From Ctenosaura bakeri (taxonomy: Eukaryota > Chordata > Lepidosauria > Squamata > Iguanidae): a stretch of DNA of 64,000 nucleotides. Below, one piece after another: positions 13,501 through 28,700 of this stretch (positions within the stretch are counted from its first letter, which is position 1; each line of letters begins with the position of its first letter). The position numbers and the translations under genes are program-made. The stretch lies in assembly GCA_948474755.1 (NCBI GenBank), contig CAOLHI010000490.1, positions 62,001 through 126,000 of the forward strand, written 5' to 3'. The notes under the pieces are model-generated. The model did not search any database, was not told the origin of the DNA, and saw nothing but the letters and a program-made list of their open reading frames with translations.

Positions 13501-16500
13501 TTCAGTTTAAAAGAGCTAACTGGTAAGTTGAACACAAGTTCCATTTAAGGTGCCAAAATCTGTTTACATTATAAAAGTTTTGTTACATTTCTTTCTTTTT
13601 AGAACACTGAGCTAAAGCTGGAAGATAAAGAAATAGAAAATATTAAGCTAAATGCAAGTGGCAAAATGATTCCTTGGTTTCATCGGAGAGTTGGCCTGTA
13701 CATTGCAATTGAGATCGGCAATGGTATTATGCTCATCTGGGACCAGAAAACTACAATTTTCATCAAGCTGGCACCACATTATAAAGTAAGTGACTATGGA
13801 GCTTTTTTCTATAATGCCATTTAAGGTTTGTTATTGAGAGATGAATGAAATAGCACCTTATGGGATTTGTGGTCCAACAACATTGGGAAGATGATATGTT
13901 CCACACCTTTGTTGTACTACGAACTCTCTCAACAGCAGGGTAGGATGTGAGTGAGATGTTTTTCACCAAAGGAATATTTAGGAACTGTGTTTGAAAATAG
14001 GTTAATATTTTGTAATGATATCAATATTAGCCCCCATTAAATTAATTAATTTGATATATGCAATGTTACCCTTTTCTTGGTAACTGCTTGTAATTATTCT
14101 AAGATGAACGATTTCAAGGATCTTACTGAATAGTTTATGTCATTAAATAGGCCTCAGACTAAACTAAGTGTGCCTAATTTGAAATGAAATCATCCTTCTT
14201 CCTCCCACTCTTCTTTTGAGTACCATTTGTCATCACTCTACAGATGGGAATGGAGTGCACAAGATACACTAACTTGTGCCCAGGGCCAGACTAAAGCATT
14301 TACTGACTGAGGAGAAGGATAACATGGCCTATACTCCATCCTGCAGAAGATGCAGAAGATTGCTGATTGCTAGCTGAACCTTGATTCAAGACTAATGATG
14401 GGATAGCATCTTACACTGCAGCCAATGGTTGCTGAGCTTTTTAGGAGTACAGGACAGACTGTGTGGCACACACAGATCTCTCCTCCAGAGGGCCCAAAAA
14501 AGCTACTATTTTTGGATTAAAGCCGTCCAAATGGCCCAAATCAGTGTGGTGATTGGCAATGTTGGTTGGGAGATTCTGGGTGTTGTAGTGAAAAGGTAAT
14601 TTTCCAAACTCTGGCCCTCCAAAAGAAGGAGATGTTTAGAGGCTCAGGAAGATCAGTTGAGAGACTAGGGCCTCCTGAAGTGATTGTCACTCTGCCTCAT
14701 GGAAGAGTTGGCCCTGCTTCTGCCTTATATTTCCAAAACATTATTTGTTTTTATTTTTCTTGAAATCTCTAAATTCAACAATATCTCTGATTGCTAATGT
14801 TGGAGAGGAGGGGAAATCTTGAATTAAAACACTAAAGCTTTTTGACAATTAAATTTCTCTTAGCTGTAAGCTGATTACTCTTGCTTACTGCATTATAGCT
14901 GGTTGCTCTCATGTCCTGCATTTTCTCTCTTCAGGGAAAGGTCTGTGGCTTATGCGGTAACTTTGATGACAAGAGCAGCAATGACTTCACAACAAGGAGC
15001 ATGGTTCAAGAAGATAATCCACTAACATTTGGAAATTCATGGAAAAAGGACAGTACCTGCCCTGATGTGGAGACAGTCATTCAGCCCTGTGAGGAGAAAC
15101 CTCATCGTAAAGCCTGGGCAGAGAAAGAGTGCAGTCTCATCAAAAGTTCCGTTTTTGTAACATGTCACAGTAAGGTTGGTATTGTTGCTTCATTAGTAGG
15201 CAATATTTTAGTATAGTGGTAGACTTGCCAAGTGAAATACAAGAGAGGGCATCTGTGCTTTAATAGGTAGAAGAGGAGTTTTCAGCAGGGGCTGCTTGTC
15301 ATGTAAGCTCTATATATTCCAATTCCCTCTTATAGACAACCATTAAAGGTGTAGAGGCCTCTTTTGTATTTTACCTGGCCACCCTATAGAGTAGTATTGA
15401 AGAAAACTAAGTAGTTAAGAGACCATGTGCACCAGTATCTTCCCAGTTGTCATAAAACACATGGTGGCCTTGATCCAAAAGAAAGCTGGTAATGCAGAAT
15501 ATTTGTGTGAACATTCCTCAGAGTTCTCGGAAGTAATTTAAATTGATTTATTTAAGTGAGACTTAGCGTTACCAGACAGAAAATTGGAGACAGGCCTTGT
15601 ACTTTAAAGGTTGTATAAAAGACAGAATTTCAGCAGGTGTTGCTTCCCCACTGGTTACTGGCCATCCTTCCCAACTTATATGGGAAAAGAGTAACCAAGA
15701 GTCTTCTCAACAATTGTAGCGGGGGGGGGGTCTCAGGTGAAAGCTCTGGGTGCAGTCACATGGCTGGAACATGGATAATGTTGTTCCTATAGATGTCCAG
15801 TGTCCCTTGATGTTGTTATCAGCAATCTCAGTATTAATTTGGTACAATTCAACCCTTTTGAAAAAGGATGTTGGAAGTGTTTGCTGGTTCAGAAATCATT
15901 AGCCAGAAAACAAAACAAAACACCCTGAGTATGCTGAATTGATGCAAACAATATTCTCAAATTTCCTCATCCTTTAATTTCAACACATTTACGGAAGTGA
16001 GACACTCCATTGAGAAGGCAGACTTTTCTTTCTTTTTTCTTTTTTTGCATTAAAGGACATTTTGCAAAAGATTTATTTATTGGTTCCTGCACAAAACAAG
16101 TTTTTTTGCTTGTTTGTTTTTGCTCAACACCAAGTTATTGGCACAAAAGTTATGGGATGTAAGCATTAAATAAATGAATTAAATAAATAAATTAAATAAA
16201 TGCATTTTTTTAACCATTTTTTTTACAAAAAAATAAATTTCAAACGTTAAAAAACATTGAAAAATGTGCAAAGCCCCCCATACTCCCACACAGTGAGGAA
16301 AAATGTTTTGAAATTATTTTTTCTTGCATGTGAGAACAAGGCAAACAAAGATTTTCACCTCTATTACAGCAAAGGGTGTGAAGGTACTGAGAACAGAGGG
16401 AGATGTTATAGTAAACCATCGGAGTGTAGTGGAGGCTCCTTCCTTGGAGGTTTTTAAGCAGAGGCTTGATGGCCATCTGTCGGGATTGATTTGAGGGTGT

Positions 16501-19500
16501 TCCTGCATGGCAGGGGGTTGGACTGGATGGCCTGTGTGGTCTCTTCCAACTCTGAATTTCTATGATTCTATGATTCTATGATCTTTGGTGTTCCTAGTGC
16601 TGGCTAGGTGCTGGATTCCCATTTATCCTTCTTTATCTTCTCTAGAATTCAATTCTCTGTGGCTGCTCTGTTTTGTAAAATACTCTCTGAAACAGGATTT
16701 CTTGGCCTAAATTAGTTGCAAGAGAATAAAACCACTGAATTAATGGAAACTTATTAAATTGACACTTACTGAAGTTGTTTCAGTAGAACAATTCAAGTTG
16801 AGACTAGTAGCAGACAGGGATACAGAACATAACCAGCTTAAGATCTCAAGGATGTCTTGTAACCTCAAATGTATGATCCCAAATGTGTTTTGTGAGATAA
16901 GGCCTCATGAGATGGAGAAGACCACTGTCTCATAATTATACCTTGATCATGGCCAGTAAAATTCACATATGCTGGCAACTAGGGCCATTTCTGCACTAGA
17001 CCATTTCCAGCCGGCCCATCCTGAAACTGCAAACCACAGAATTCCATAGGATGTTGAAAGTGGAATTGTAGCGCTATAACCGTCTAATGCAGAAATGGCC
17101 TAGGAGGAATCCTAGGTAAAGCTTGTGGATGGTTAAAGATATTGTCTTCAAGCAGTGGTACTGCAACAAGTGATCCACAGAAATTCTGCAGCTCTGTAAT
17201 ACTGTAATTTTCTAATAGGTGGACCCAGAGCCCTACTATGAAGCTTGTGTACGTGATGCTTGTGCCTGTGACACTGGTGGAGATTGTGAATGCTTCTGTA
17301 CTGCAGTTGCTGCTTATGCTCAAGAATGCACTAAAGCTGATGCCTGTGTTGATTGGAGGACTCCTGAAATATGTCGTGAGTATTCTAGATAAAAGGTTTC
17401 TGAGACCTGTGTATAAGATGGTTCAGAAACAACCTGGCTTTAAACAAAATTTAATGACTATCTTGCTACATACATTATTTTTATCACCCTCAACTAGGGT
17501 GGACACAGTGTAGGCTGCATGCAAATCAATTTTGAAGTACCTGAACCACCCCACCTCATTTTTTTTAAAAAAAAAGTGTTTCTGACTTTCCAGAGGCTTC
17601 TAGGAAGCCTCTTTTGCTTTACAGTAGGGTGTGGGAACCCCAGTACTCTCTGAGCAGTGATAGCTCAGTGATAGCAATGGAAGTTAACTTTCCTTCCAGT
17701 TTTGATTTTTTTGAAACCTCTGCACGTTTTTCAGCCTTTGCCGCCCACAGTGGGTCCAGAGAGGCAAAAAATGCCCCCTGAATGACCCAGGGCCCGTACC
17801 TTCCCTAAAACCAATTCTGCACATTTAAAAGTGTTTTCTGTCTAAGGGCCTTTCTGCACTGCATTGTTATAGAGCTATTATTCCACTTTCAACATCCTGT
17901 GGAATTGTGGGTTTGTAGTTTACTTGAGGCCAAAGAGCTCTCAAACCCTAAGATTCCATATGATGTTGAAAGTGAAATAATAGCATTATAACAATGTAGT
18001 GCAGAAAGGCCCTAAGACATTTCACGTGATACATGTTGATCCTGAGTATGATTTTGGTTTATCTTTATGTTATCTTCAGTTTTGCCTTCAAAATGAAATT
18101 TAAGAGTGGGGAATCATGGATGTAGAAGAAAAATTAGTAGCTCAACTAGACACAATCCCCCTCGTCAAACTGGATAAATCTCAAGCATCCAGGGAATCCA
18201 CCAGATGCACTAGCTGGCTAGCTGCTGTAAACTAGTGGCTTGTCATTTAAAACCATGTAAAACAGTCTCCATCATATCAGACGGATTTCAGTCTGTCATC
18301 TCATTACCTTTGCTGCTAATTAACAGTTAACAATGGTGAGCCAGCACACTGTAGTATTTTGAGTGTTGAACTAGAACTCTGGAGATCCCCTCTTGGCCAT
18401 GGAAATCCATGAGGTGACCTTGGGCAAGTCACACTCGCTCAGCCTCAGGGGAATACAAAGGCAGCCTCCTTCTGAAGAGATCTTGCCAAGAAAACCCCAG
18501 GATAGGTTCATCTTAAAGTTGTGATAAGTTGGAAACAGTTTGAAGGCACACACCAACAACAGCCCAGTTAACTAGTGATAAATCACATAGCTCTTACTTC
18601 AACACAAGTTTGCTTTATTTAGACTGTAATCCTGTACATATTAACCTAGCAATTAGACTTGATTGGAATAAGTAACATTTGAACAGAGATGTATAGGATT
18701 GTGCTGTGGGTGAACTTCTCTGAGGTATGTATTTATGCACTGTCCTGTCCACTGAGTGGTTCAGTATATGCTCAAAAATTCTTCCAAATATGATTTTCTC
18801 CCACCAACTGTCTTGCTGTTCTTTTAATAGTCAGTTGATTGTTGTTCATTGTTAATTGTTGTGTGTTTTAGGGGGTTGGTTTTAGATGGGTTGGTGGGTG
18901 GGGAGGATTGGGTATGTTTTTTAATGTTTTTTAATGTAATTAATGTATTATTGTTGTTCGCCGCCTCAATCCATGGGGAGAGGCAGGATAGAAATAAATT
19001 TTATTATTATTATTATTGATTTTCTCCCACACTTTTAAGTGCGTCTTTGAAACATTCTCAATGTATTCTCATGGAAAGAGCCTACACTTATGAGTATATT
19101 TCAGGATCCCTTTTAAGTATGATCCTTCCAATGCATTAAGAGGAATGAGTTGGGATCCATGGGAGACATAATGATGGGTGGGGAGAGTGCATTTGTGCAG
19201 CCCTATTCGTATATACTCGTTTCTCCCCCATATTGTCATTACATGGAGGGAGACACTCAAAAAATTCATGGTTCAAATCAGAATGTCTTCCATGGCAGAG
19301 TAGAATTAAGAGGGTTTTCAGTTCCAAAGGTGACAGAAATGATCCCAGAGGCTGCATAAAATGCATGGAACCATTTGGTTCAGAAGTGCGAACAAGATTA
19401 CTTCTGCTCCTTGATTTCTGATGAGCATCTGTTGTTTTATTAGCAATCTATTGTGACTTCTACAATCCTTCTCCTGATGTATGTGAATGGCACTATGAGC

Positions 19501-22500
19501 CTTGTGGACGAGACCTTCTAATCTGTGAGATCCCTAATAATATTGGAAACATCACAGTTCCACCATTGGAAGGTAAGAAACTGTCAGTAAGTGACACATC
19601 CATGAAGTGCTCTTCATGGAATATTTTCATGATTCAGTTTGGAAAGCATACATTTCATTCACTGGGTTAAAAACAATCCCCAGTGTTTCTTTTTTTTAAA
19701 GTCTGCATATCCCTAAGAGATCTATAGAAATGCACAGTTCTTGTAACAAAAATTTATGTGGAGATACATTCTTGCTCTCTACCTCTGTTTGTTCTAGAAG
19801 GGACAAAAAAAGCCACAGTTGTCCCTACAAGGAACAAAAACAGTTGGCAACCAGTATGTAATATGGACCTGACTTTACGAAGTATAACTCTTCTTGGATA
19901 ATGAGCCTCAGCTTTTGCCCAACCTGGAAAGGAGCTACTGAATGGTTTTTCACAGAAACTCCCTTACCTGTGTGTTGCCTTTTTTTGGTGTTCAATGTAT
20001 TAGATTGGCTCTGAAAAATAAATGTTTAACAGGAGACCTGGTGATGTATAGATGAGAATCAGACATGAAACATGATTGTGCTGTTCCTTTAACATCCTTT
20101 AAATGAATACACTCTCAGGCTGTAAATGCTACCAACCTACGTACTCCCTATGCTAAAACATAAAATAAAATAAAATAAAATATCATTAGTGCCCCCAGTC
20201 GTCGGTAAGATAGCATCCTATTTAAAAGCTATTTCAGGATGGCTATTTGAAATAGAATCATCAAGTACCGAGAGCATTATTTACTATTTTTTCAGTGAAA
20301 ACATTTCAGTGCTAGAACTTATTGATGACCAGAGGATTGTGACTAGGACACTCTTGACTCCCAAAAGTTGTATACCCTTGCTTAACTGTTCAGGCTGGAA
20401 CAAACAGGCTTTTAGTATGTCCAAGCTGAAGGAGTTCCCTTTCTACCAACTTTCTTCCCTGAGAAAAAGGCTTGGCTTTATTTTTTATGTCCAATGAAGG
20501 AACAAGATGACCACATGTTGTTGCTAGGGCTCCCAGGCCTTAGAGGCTAATCCCTCTTGTATTGGTCTCAGTATGAAATTAGGAATCTCAAGGAAGAGCA
20601 ATGCCCTAAAAAAACAAAACAAAACAAAACAAACAAAAACATTATATGCTTATAGCTACTACGGAGAAGCTGCTGAAGACTCGTCTACCTGACTGTCTCC
20701 TCCTTACTCCCCTTATTCCCCTCCCAAAGTTACTCAGACCATGGCCATCACCAGAGCCCAACATCCAGAAGTGGCTCGCACAGGGAAATACTGAGATGTT
20801 TCAGTATTCACTGCCTCAATAGACACTGACCATTTCCATAGTAGACTGTTATAGTGCTATTATACCATTTTCAACATCCTATGGAATCCTGGAGTTTGCA
20901 GTTTAGGGAGGGGCAAGTGGAAATGGCCGTGGATTGCAGGATTGTTACTTTGTGGCTTTTCCCATTTTACTGTTCACTTTTCCAGTCCTGATCCCACTGT
21001 CCTCATCTTGTTGTAAACAGCTAAAGTCAGAGTTTTCATTTCTTGTGACACATGTGGGTTGTACTGTTGTTAGGAACAGTGTGGTATGATTTTCTTTTTT
21101 AGATCTGCTTCAGCACTTGTTTCCATTGTTTTTTTAATTCTTGATTTCATTTCTCTCTCTTCTCTGCTGTTTCTTCCCTTCTCTCTCTCCCTCCTGTGCC
21201 TCATGCCTTCTCATACTCAGCTCCTTCCCACATCTTCCTTCTCCTTCTCCCCCTGCATGCATCTTCTCTCTCATTCCCTAAGTCCCCAGTTAACAATTTC
21301 TGTTGAAATGAGTAGTTCTTGGTCTTGCTTCCTTGTGCTATATTCAGTATGTTACCTGGTCATTTAAGAAAACACATTTTTCTGGGCAATAGGTTGCTAC
21401 CCACGATGTCCTCCAGAGTACCCTTATTATGACACGGGGACCAACACATGTGTTGTGGAAGATCTGTGTTCCTGCTATCATGATGGCGTGTACTATCGAC
21501 CTGGCGAAGTTATACCCACCTACAAACCTAATGGACTGTGTCAAGATTGGTATGTTAAGAATGCAGAGTTGATGGATTCCAAAGTGGCAGGAAAGCATTT
21601 GTGCAGAGATATTTAGATTGCTGGCTTCTGGATCCTCAATTGATCATTTTTATGAACACAAATCCTCTTCTGCGCTATTTTTTTTTTGTAGATGATAACC
21701 AGACATTTACTTTGACATGTTGCATGCTGGATGTTACACATCTCTCCTTGAACGAGATGTATTTATCTAGCATTTCCCCACTGAACTAGGTCGTTTGGAG
21801 TGAAATAGCCCCCTTACACAATTTGTGGTTGAATCTCTTGCCCCATAGGAGTTTGTCATCTTTATCATGATCATGATTATCATGGAACTGGGCCTGAATT
21901 TTAGAGGTTTACAGAATTGAGATTTTGCTGTTATTGCCTTTGCTTATTTCTGAAGCTTATATGACTTAACAGTAAGCTATTCGCCAGTTATTTTTTTCCA
22001 AGCTAATGATTTGAGTTGCAAGATGGCCATATTGCATTAGGTTAAAATCTGTGTGGTTGAGGCCCGACTGCAGTAAAGTACTGGTTATGTCTTGCAGAGA
22101 CTTGAATGACCTAATCTAAAGGTATTGAAAGAAGTATATTTTTCCTTAGGTTCTTTTTGTGCCTTTAGATTGACAGAAGAGGCCTTGCTTAAAGCTATCT
22201 TCATGGTGACTGAGTAAATGAGATCTCACACATATTCTAAGTAGATAACCTCTCTTGGAACTGCTTCCCAGGCAAATACCCCTGGTTTGTTCCATTTCTA
22301 AGCTTTCAGAAACTAATGAAAACATCTCTTTTTAAAGAGGATATATGAGTTTCTGGCTTAGAGGTTTAACTTGCTATTTTGTTGGGCCCAGTTGCCTATT
22401 CTTTGGTTTTAGTTATTTTATATCATTTTATGGCTGTCACTGTTGTCAGTCTCTGTAGGAATAATTCCAGAATGAGAATAATAAATAAAGTCTTCAGATA

Positions 22501-25500
22501 TTTCAATTCTGAAACAATTTTTTCCCCATTTCAGTTTCTGCATCTCAGGAATGGATGTATATTGCAGTCCAAGAGATGGTATGTTTCATTTTCCTCTTTT
22601 TTTCGTAATGCAAAACAAAAGGGATGGATATCATATACTTTCACATATACTTAACAGGCTGTTGAACATTGACTGAGTCCCTCCTATTCCTTTTCCTTCT
22701 TGAATAGCCTTTCTCCATTTTATAGTCACTCCTCAGCAAAGAAGATTTGGGTTAGTCAAGCAAGCAAGCAAACCAACCAACCTTGAAGCACGTCTCATAT
22801 TGTTATTAAAAAGCATTAGAACTTTTTTTCATAGTACAAACCCATGGATTTTACTTGGACATAGTTGCTACTGAATATAGTGGCGCCAATCATTTATTAC
22901 TCTAGACCTCGTCCATAATTCTACAGCACATCATCTAATAAAAAAATGATTATACTTAGTATCAGTGTTAGTAAGTGAGGAAAGACATAGCATTGGATTA
23001 TATTGGCTAGTCTTTAGTCCAGACTGAGTCATAAAAGTCACTGAGAGATGCTGAGATGGTCACTCTTTCTCACTCTGATGTACCTCTCAAGGTTATTGAA
23101 AGTAGTGGTTTGAGTATTGGACAATGACCTGGAGACTAGGGTTCAGTTTCCTACTCAGCCATAGAAACCTAGTGGGTGACCTTGGGTATGTCACACAGTC
23201 AGAAAACCCCATGATAGTCTCACCTTAGAGTCATCATAAGTCTTAAATTACTTGAAGGTACTGAACAACAACGACAACAACAACAAACATTGTTTTAAAT
23301 CTCTTTATGATCTGAATAAGAGTCCATCATTACTGCTAGTAGAATGAGAACCCATTCTTTTGTGGAAAGATTTTGTGAAAAAGTCGGAATATAGAACTTA
23401 TGTGGGATGGGGACCATTCATATGGGTTCTGCTTGGCTGGGAATGAGAATGACTGCATGGGAAATTTTTTAGATAAATATCCAATGTAATTCCTGGGATC
23501 AGATGTTTACCACTGAGGTGGTCTTGCCATGGAGAACATGATGCTGCTAACTCTAAAGCCATTTCTGCACTAGCCTGTTATAGCACTATGATTCCACTTT
23601 CAGCATCCTATGGAATCCTGGGGTTTGCAGTTTTGGGAGGGGCCAGCTGGCCCCTCCCGAAACTGCTAACCCCAGGATTCCATAGGATGTTGAAAATGGA
23701 ATCATAGTGCTATAACAGGCTAGTGCAGAAATGGCCTAAGGATGCATAGGGCTTAAGTTCATGTACTTCCTAGATTAGACATTACAACACATTTCATCAT
23801 CATCCAACTTATTAGGAAGTAAGTCCGATATATTTCCATGGAGCTTATTTCCAAGTAATCTACAAAAATATTAGTCATGTTGCCAACATCAGGAAGCTAA
23901 ATAAAAAGTCTTCACTCACATTTAACATTATAATGGAAGATGACGCTATTTGCATTCTGGATTATAGTGTTTTGATTTGCTGTTTTTGACCGTGCTTTGA
24001 ACAGAACCATTTAATACACTATTTTTTTTTCTTCTTTTCATACAGGCTGCTGTATTTTTGAAGGCGAAGAGTACAAGGAGGGAGAGTCCTTTATAGAGAA
24101 AAATGGATCATTCTGTTACAATTGGACTTGTCTGTCAAATGGCAGTATGGTGGTGCATCATATATACTTCTGCGGTGAATCATCAACAGTTACTCCAACA
24201 ACAACTCTTTCAACTACCTCTTCCTCTACTATCACAACAACTTCAAGTAAGAATGCAATGTTGTTAATACACATTTGCTACCTTTATTTTTTTAAATGGA
24301 AATCAGTACAAAAAAGGATTAAAGATAGTACAGAATAATAAACACTTAAGATGAAACAGAAAAACTCATTGTGTTTCCATCCTTCCATTTCAGCTTCTAC
24401 TACAACCAGCACATCTGTACCACGTAAGTTTTACAAAAGAATTTGGGGGTTGGGGGCAATGTTCAGTGATAGAGCAAATGTTTTGTACATATAAACTCTT
24501 GGCCTGAATCCTTGGATCTTGTTAAAAGGGACTCCTTTGAAACCCAAAAGTCTAATGAGTCCCAGAATAAGAGCATTTGTCTTTCCAGCTCTCCAGCATG
24601 TGATGTTCTATATACTATTTTTGACTGGTTGGCACGGGAGGATTTGTTAGATCCAAACTGAAATTCTCATCTTATGATGGAGATATTGTTCATATGAAGT
24701 CACTGAATTAAACTCAGGAGAATGACTTTTAAATTTGTCTTACAGCTCCATGTGTTTGTGACTGGACTGAATGGTATGATGTCAGTGATCCCACGGAAGG
24801 AGGTGGTGACTTTGAGACATACGAAGAAATAAAAATTAAAGAAGACACTTCAATATGCTCAGCCCCATTAGCTATAGATGCCATACAATGCAGGGCTAAA
24901 AATGCACCTGATCAAAGTTTGGAAGACTTGGGACAGAAAGTGGAATGTAATATTACCTATGGACTAATTTGCAGAAATGAAGATCAAGATAAGACACTGT
25001 GGGAGCTCTGCTATGATTATGAGATCCGTGTATACTGCTGTTCACCTATATGTTCAACCACATCTCCTACAACTCCTACAACCACCACTACAACTACAAC
25101 TACTGTCACCACAACCACACCAACTACCACTACAACAATCACCCCCAGCACTACTTCAACAACATCAACCACAACTCGAACTACCACTCCTACCACTACC
25201 TCCACCCCGCCTACAACTACACCAACTACTTCTCCTACGACAACTACAACAACCTCTACAACATCATCATCAACAACAACCACCAGCCCTACTACTACTC
25301 CAACTCCCACTCCTACCACTACCTCTACCTCACCTACAACTACATCAACTACTTCTCCAACTACGACAACCTCTACAACCACTACAACCACCACCACTAG
25401 CACTCCTACCACTACTTCTACGCCCAGCACCACCTCTACAACTACTTCCACACCATCTACCACCACTTCAACTACTTCTCCAACTACAACTACAAGTAAG

Positions 25501-25739
25501 TAATAAGAAATTAATTTATGATTATGCATTGAATGAATATGTCAGAGAAATGTGAAAGATACTGGATCAGGCTGGGTGTAATGGAAAAAGAGATTGATGT
25601 AGCCAAATCTAGAGCAGGATTTTAAGATCAGATGTTTCATGGCATAAGTAGAGAAGACTTTTCTTTGGTCATAGAATCCATGATGTGGAAGTTCAACCTG
25701 CAATCATATGCTCAATTTAAAAATTACTGAATAATCACC

Positions 25740-25795
<56 letters not shown>

Positions 25796-28700
25796 TCCCT
25801 TCTGCAAACAATCTTCAATGACACCAGGTCCAACAAGTAAGTACAAAACCAACATTTGTGTTACAGCCTTAAAAATACTCTACTCTTTCCTTTCAAAATA
25901 ACATGCATGTTAGATGTATATTATTTTAGGGAGAGGAGAGTATGTGAAATATGTTGCCTGACAACATTTGGGTTAAGTCATGTTCTGTTACATTTTTTGT
26001 TTTTCTCTTGAGGAGATATCTAAAATAGTGTACAGGAGGTTTGCTTTATCTATGTATGTCTTCAAGCTAGCATGAAATATTCAATATTTCCTGTGAGTAG
26101 TACCCCTGCAGTTCCTTCTTCAGTCAGAGCTGCTCAGTACATGCTTTGTATTTGCATGTGTAGGCTAAATGGTAGGCTTGTTTGACCTGTATAAATCTTC
26201 ATGCTAGGGAAAAATACTCCATGTTTACTGATTGAAGTATCTTAGCAGCATACTTGTTCAGGAACAGTTGTGAAATACAAACTTCCTATCTGTTTGCTTG
26301 GCTTCACAAACTTTTACTCCACATCTTTTATTTCATTACACATCATGATCATTCTCTAGAAAAGTTCATGCAATGAGAAAGGAACAGATTCCCCAAACTG
26401 CACAGATTTATTGCTGGTATTCCCAAAGATTTTGTTCTAAAAGATTAAATTTATTACGAAGGAAACAATCTCCCTTAATTCTTCATATTCTGTGTAGGTA
26501 AGGCTTGAAGCAGAAAACATCTCTGTTACAGTAGAAATAGGACATTTCCCCAGCATTTTCCAGATTTAGGCCCTTTTTGCATGGCCATTGCCATGCGAAA
26601 GGGCCCCTTGAGCATCGCACGGCTGCAAGGAGTGGTCCACACGATGCACTTGCAATTGCGTGATCCTCCAGGGTCTGGCAGGTGCCGATTGTGCACTTTT
26701 TCATTTTCAGTTGTGAACCAAAAGTGGTGCACAATTGCGCATTGCTCCAAGGCCCTGCACGCAATTGCCGTGCGGGCGGAGCTCCGGAGCTCATGCTTCC
26801 TGCCCCAGCGCAGCCTGGGAAAGTCCCAGGCTGCGCTGTGGAAGGAAGAGGAGGGGTTCTCGCATGAGCAGGCAGCAGCTGCAGAGCTGAAGGAACCAGG
26901 ACGCGAGAGCCTCTCGCTAGAGGCTGCTCGCGCGATCCCTTTACCCCAGCGCCAAAAACTGTTAAAATGCGGAAAGGGCCATAATGTTGATGTTTTCACT
27001 TGAATAATTTATTTCTTTAAATTATGGTAGAGAAGATATGGAGAGCCAATGTGCTGTAGACGTTTGACTATGACTATGACCTGGGAGACCCGGGTTTGAG
27101 TTCCCACTTGGCCATGAAAACCCAGTGGATGACCTTTGGCATGTCACACACACTCCGCACCCCCAAAAAACCTGTATTAAATTCACCTTAGGGTTTCCAA
27201 AAATTGAAAACAACTTGAAGGCACAAAAGAACAAGAAGAAGAAAGAAATGCTTCTAGCAGCCTCTTCAGGAATATCTGGTTTTCTTTGAGAGCCAGCACA
27301 GTGTAGTGGTTTGAGCATTGGACTATGACCTGGAGACGAGAGTTTGATTACCTGCTCTGCCATGGAAACCCAATGGGTCACCTTGGGCACATCACACACA
27401 ATCACAGTATCCCATGAGAGGTTCACTTTAGAGTCACAGTACATCGGAAATGACTTGAAAGGAACACAACAACAACAACAGGAACAACAACAACAGAGTA
27501 CCCGTATTTGCTGGTGTATAAGATACACCCATGTATAAGATGCATCTGATTTATACACTGGCAAGTACTGTTTTCGGGTGTATAAAACACACGGACACAT
27601 AAGATGCATCTTCTTTTCAAACAATATTTTTTTGGGGAAAAAGTGAGTCTTATACACCAGCAGATACAGGATATGAAATAAGATATACTTCAAATTAAAT
27701 TATGGATGGAAATTACAGCATAGAAAATATCATTTTAAAACTGAATTAATCTTTATATTATAGAGAAGAAAATGCGGTAATCCAATCTGTGTGCAAACAA
27801 AAAAAAATCCAGTTTTCATGGAACAAAGGCATAAATCACAAATTTCTGACATTATTAGGATTGGAAAGAGTTGTCACAACAACCTAAGCTACGTGAAGGC
27901 ATTTCCTGGGTACAGTCACCATGGAATGACAACCAAATGATTGATATCCTGGGCTGAAGTTACCTGAATAGATATATTCATAGATAAGTTCCAAACCCTT
28001 ACCGTGATCTGCTGGGACTCCTACCACGTTAGTTTTCTCTGTCATCAAACCTGTGGATTTCTATCACGCAACACAGAGGCACTTAAAATTGAAGTATAAA
28101 TAAGGAATGTTGTGGTAATGCTTATATCTCTGTGACCAAATGGCTGAACAGTGTTAAAGTGAGAATGAGTGAATGATGTTGATATCACAAAATGAAAAGT
28201 GCAGAGTGAGGAATGAGTAGAAGAGCATCAGTAGCAGGGGTGAAAGAGAAGGGTAGTGGTTAAAAAGAGGGGATAAGGAAGGGATGTGGACAGTGCAAGG
28301 AAGATCAAGTTGAGAAAGGGTAGAGGAGTAGAAAGAAAGAATGCAGGGGAAAAGAGGAGGGTGGCAAGAAGAACCTCCACTCCTAAGGGGTATGTTGACA
28401 GTCCAACCTTTGGCTAGCAAGAGAAGCTACATCAATAAAGCAATACCATTCGCCTCGCCCCAACATCTGGTACATCACAAGGGAAGAAATAATTTTTAAT
28501 ACAAGAAATCTTTCTCATTATTCTGTCTTGTGATATAGAAAAGGTAACCTCTTGTTACAAAATTAAGATGGTAATCCAGCGAAAGAAGTGGGTCTCTTTC
28601 ATACTACACCAGTGGTTCTTAATCTTTTCCTTACCACAGACCCTATTTACATATCGTTTGTTGCTGTGGACTACCAAGATTTACCTCAAGATTTAAAACC

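Larger units (their letters stand above)
15175..17218. other. Intron with CR1 tail and MITE
   Basis: A G10 homopolymer lies at 15721-15730, an AT-rich (AAAT)n-like tract at 16163-16203, a CR1 tail at 16423-16582 and a palindromic MITE at 16984-17102. No exon seen in the rest. Confidence 0.5.
17376..19443. other. Intron with MITE, SINE and LINE tail
   Basis: Mostly transposon remains (listed separately at 17846, 18337 and 18835). No further coding sequence recognised. Confidence 0.55.
22579..24045. other. Intron with SINE and perfect-hairpin MITE
   Basis: Holds a SINE at 23101-23287 and a nearly perfect palindrome at 23557-23736. Otherwise nothing recognised. Confidence 0.55.

Noticed and set aside
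24977..25555. 192-codon Leu/Gln/Pro-rich frame overlapping the CysD1 PTS
   Set aside because: Frame-shifted reading of the Thr-rich repeat; the mucin frame has matching phases on both sides and the CysD cysteines.
25739..25797. Regular short repeats considered as a possible CRISPR-like or promoter array
   Set aside because: Plain CTTT microsatellite in a vertebrate intron; no spacers.
26526..26999. 157-codon minus-strand and 140-codon plus-strand frames, repeated at 32165-32711
   Set aside because: They lie within the GC-rich transposon-like element; frames result from composition and are not kept in the other copies.
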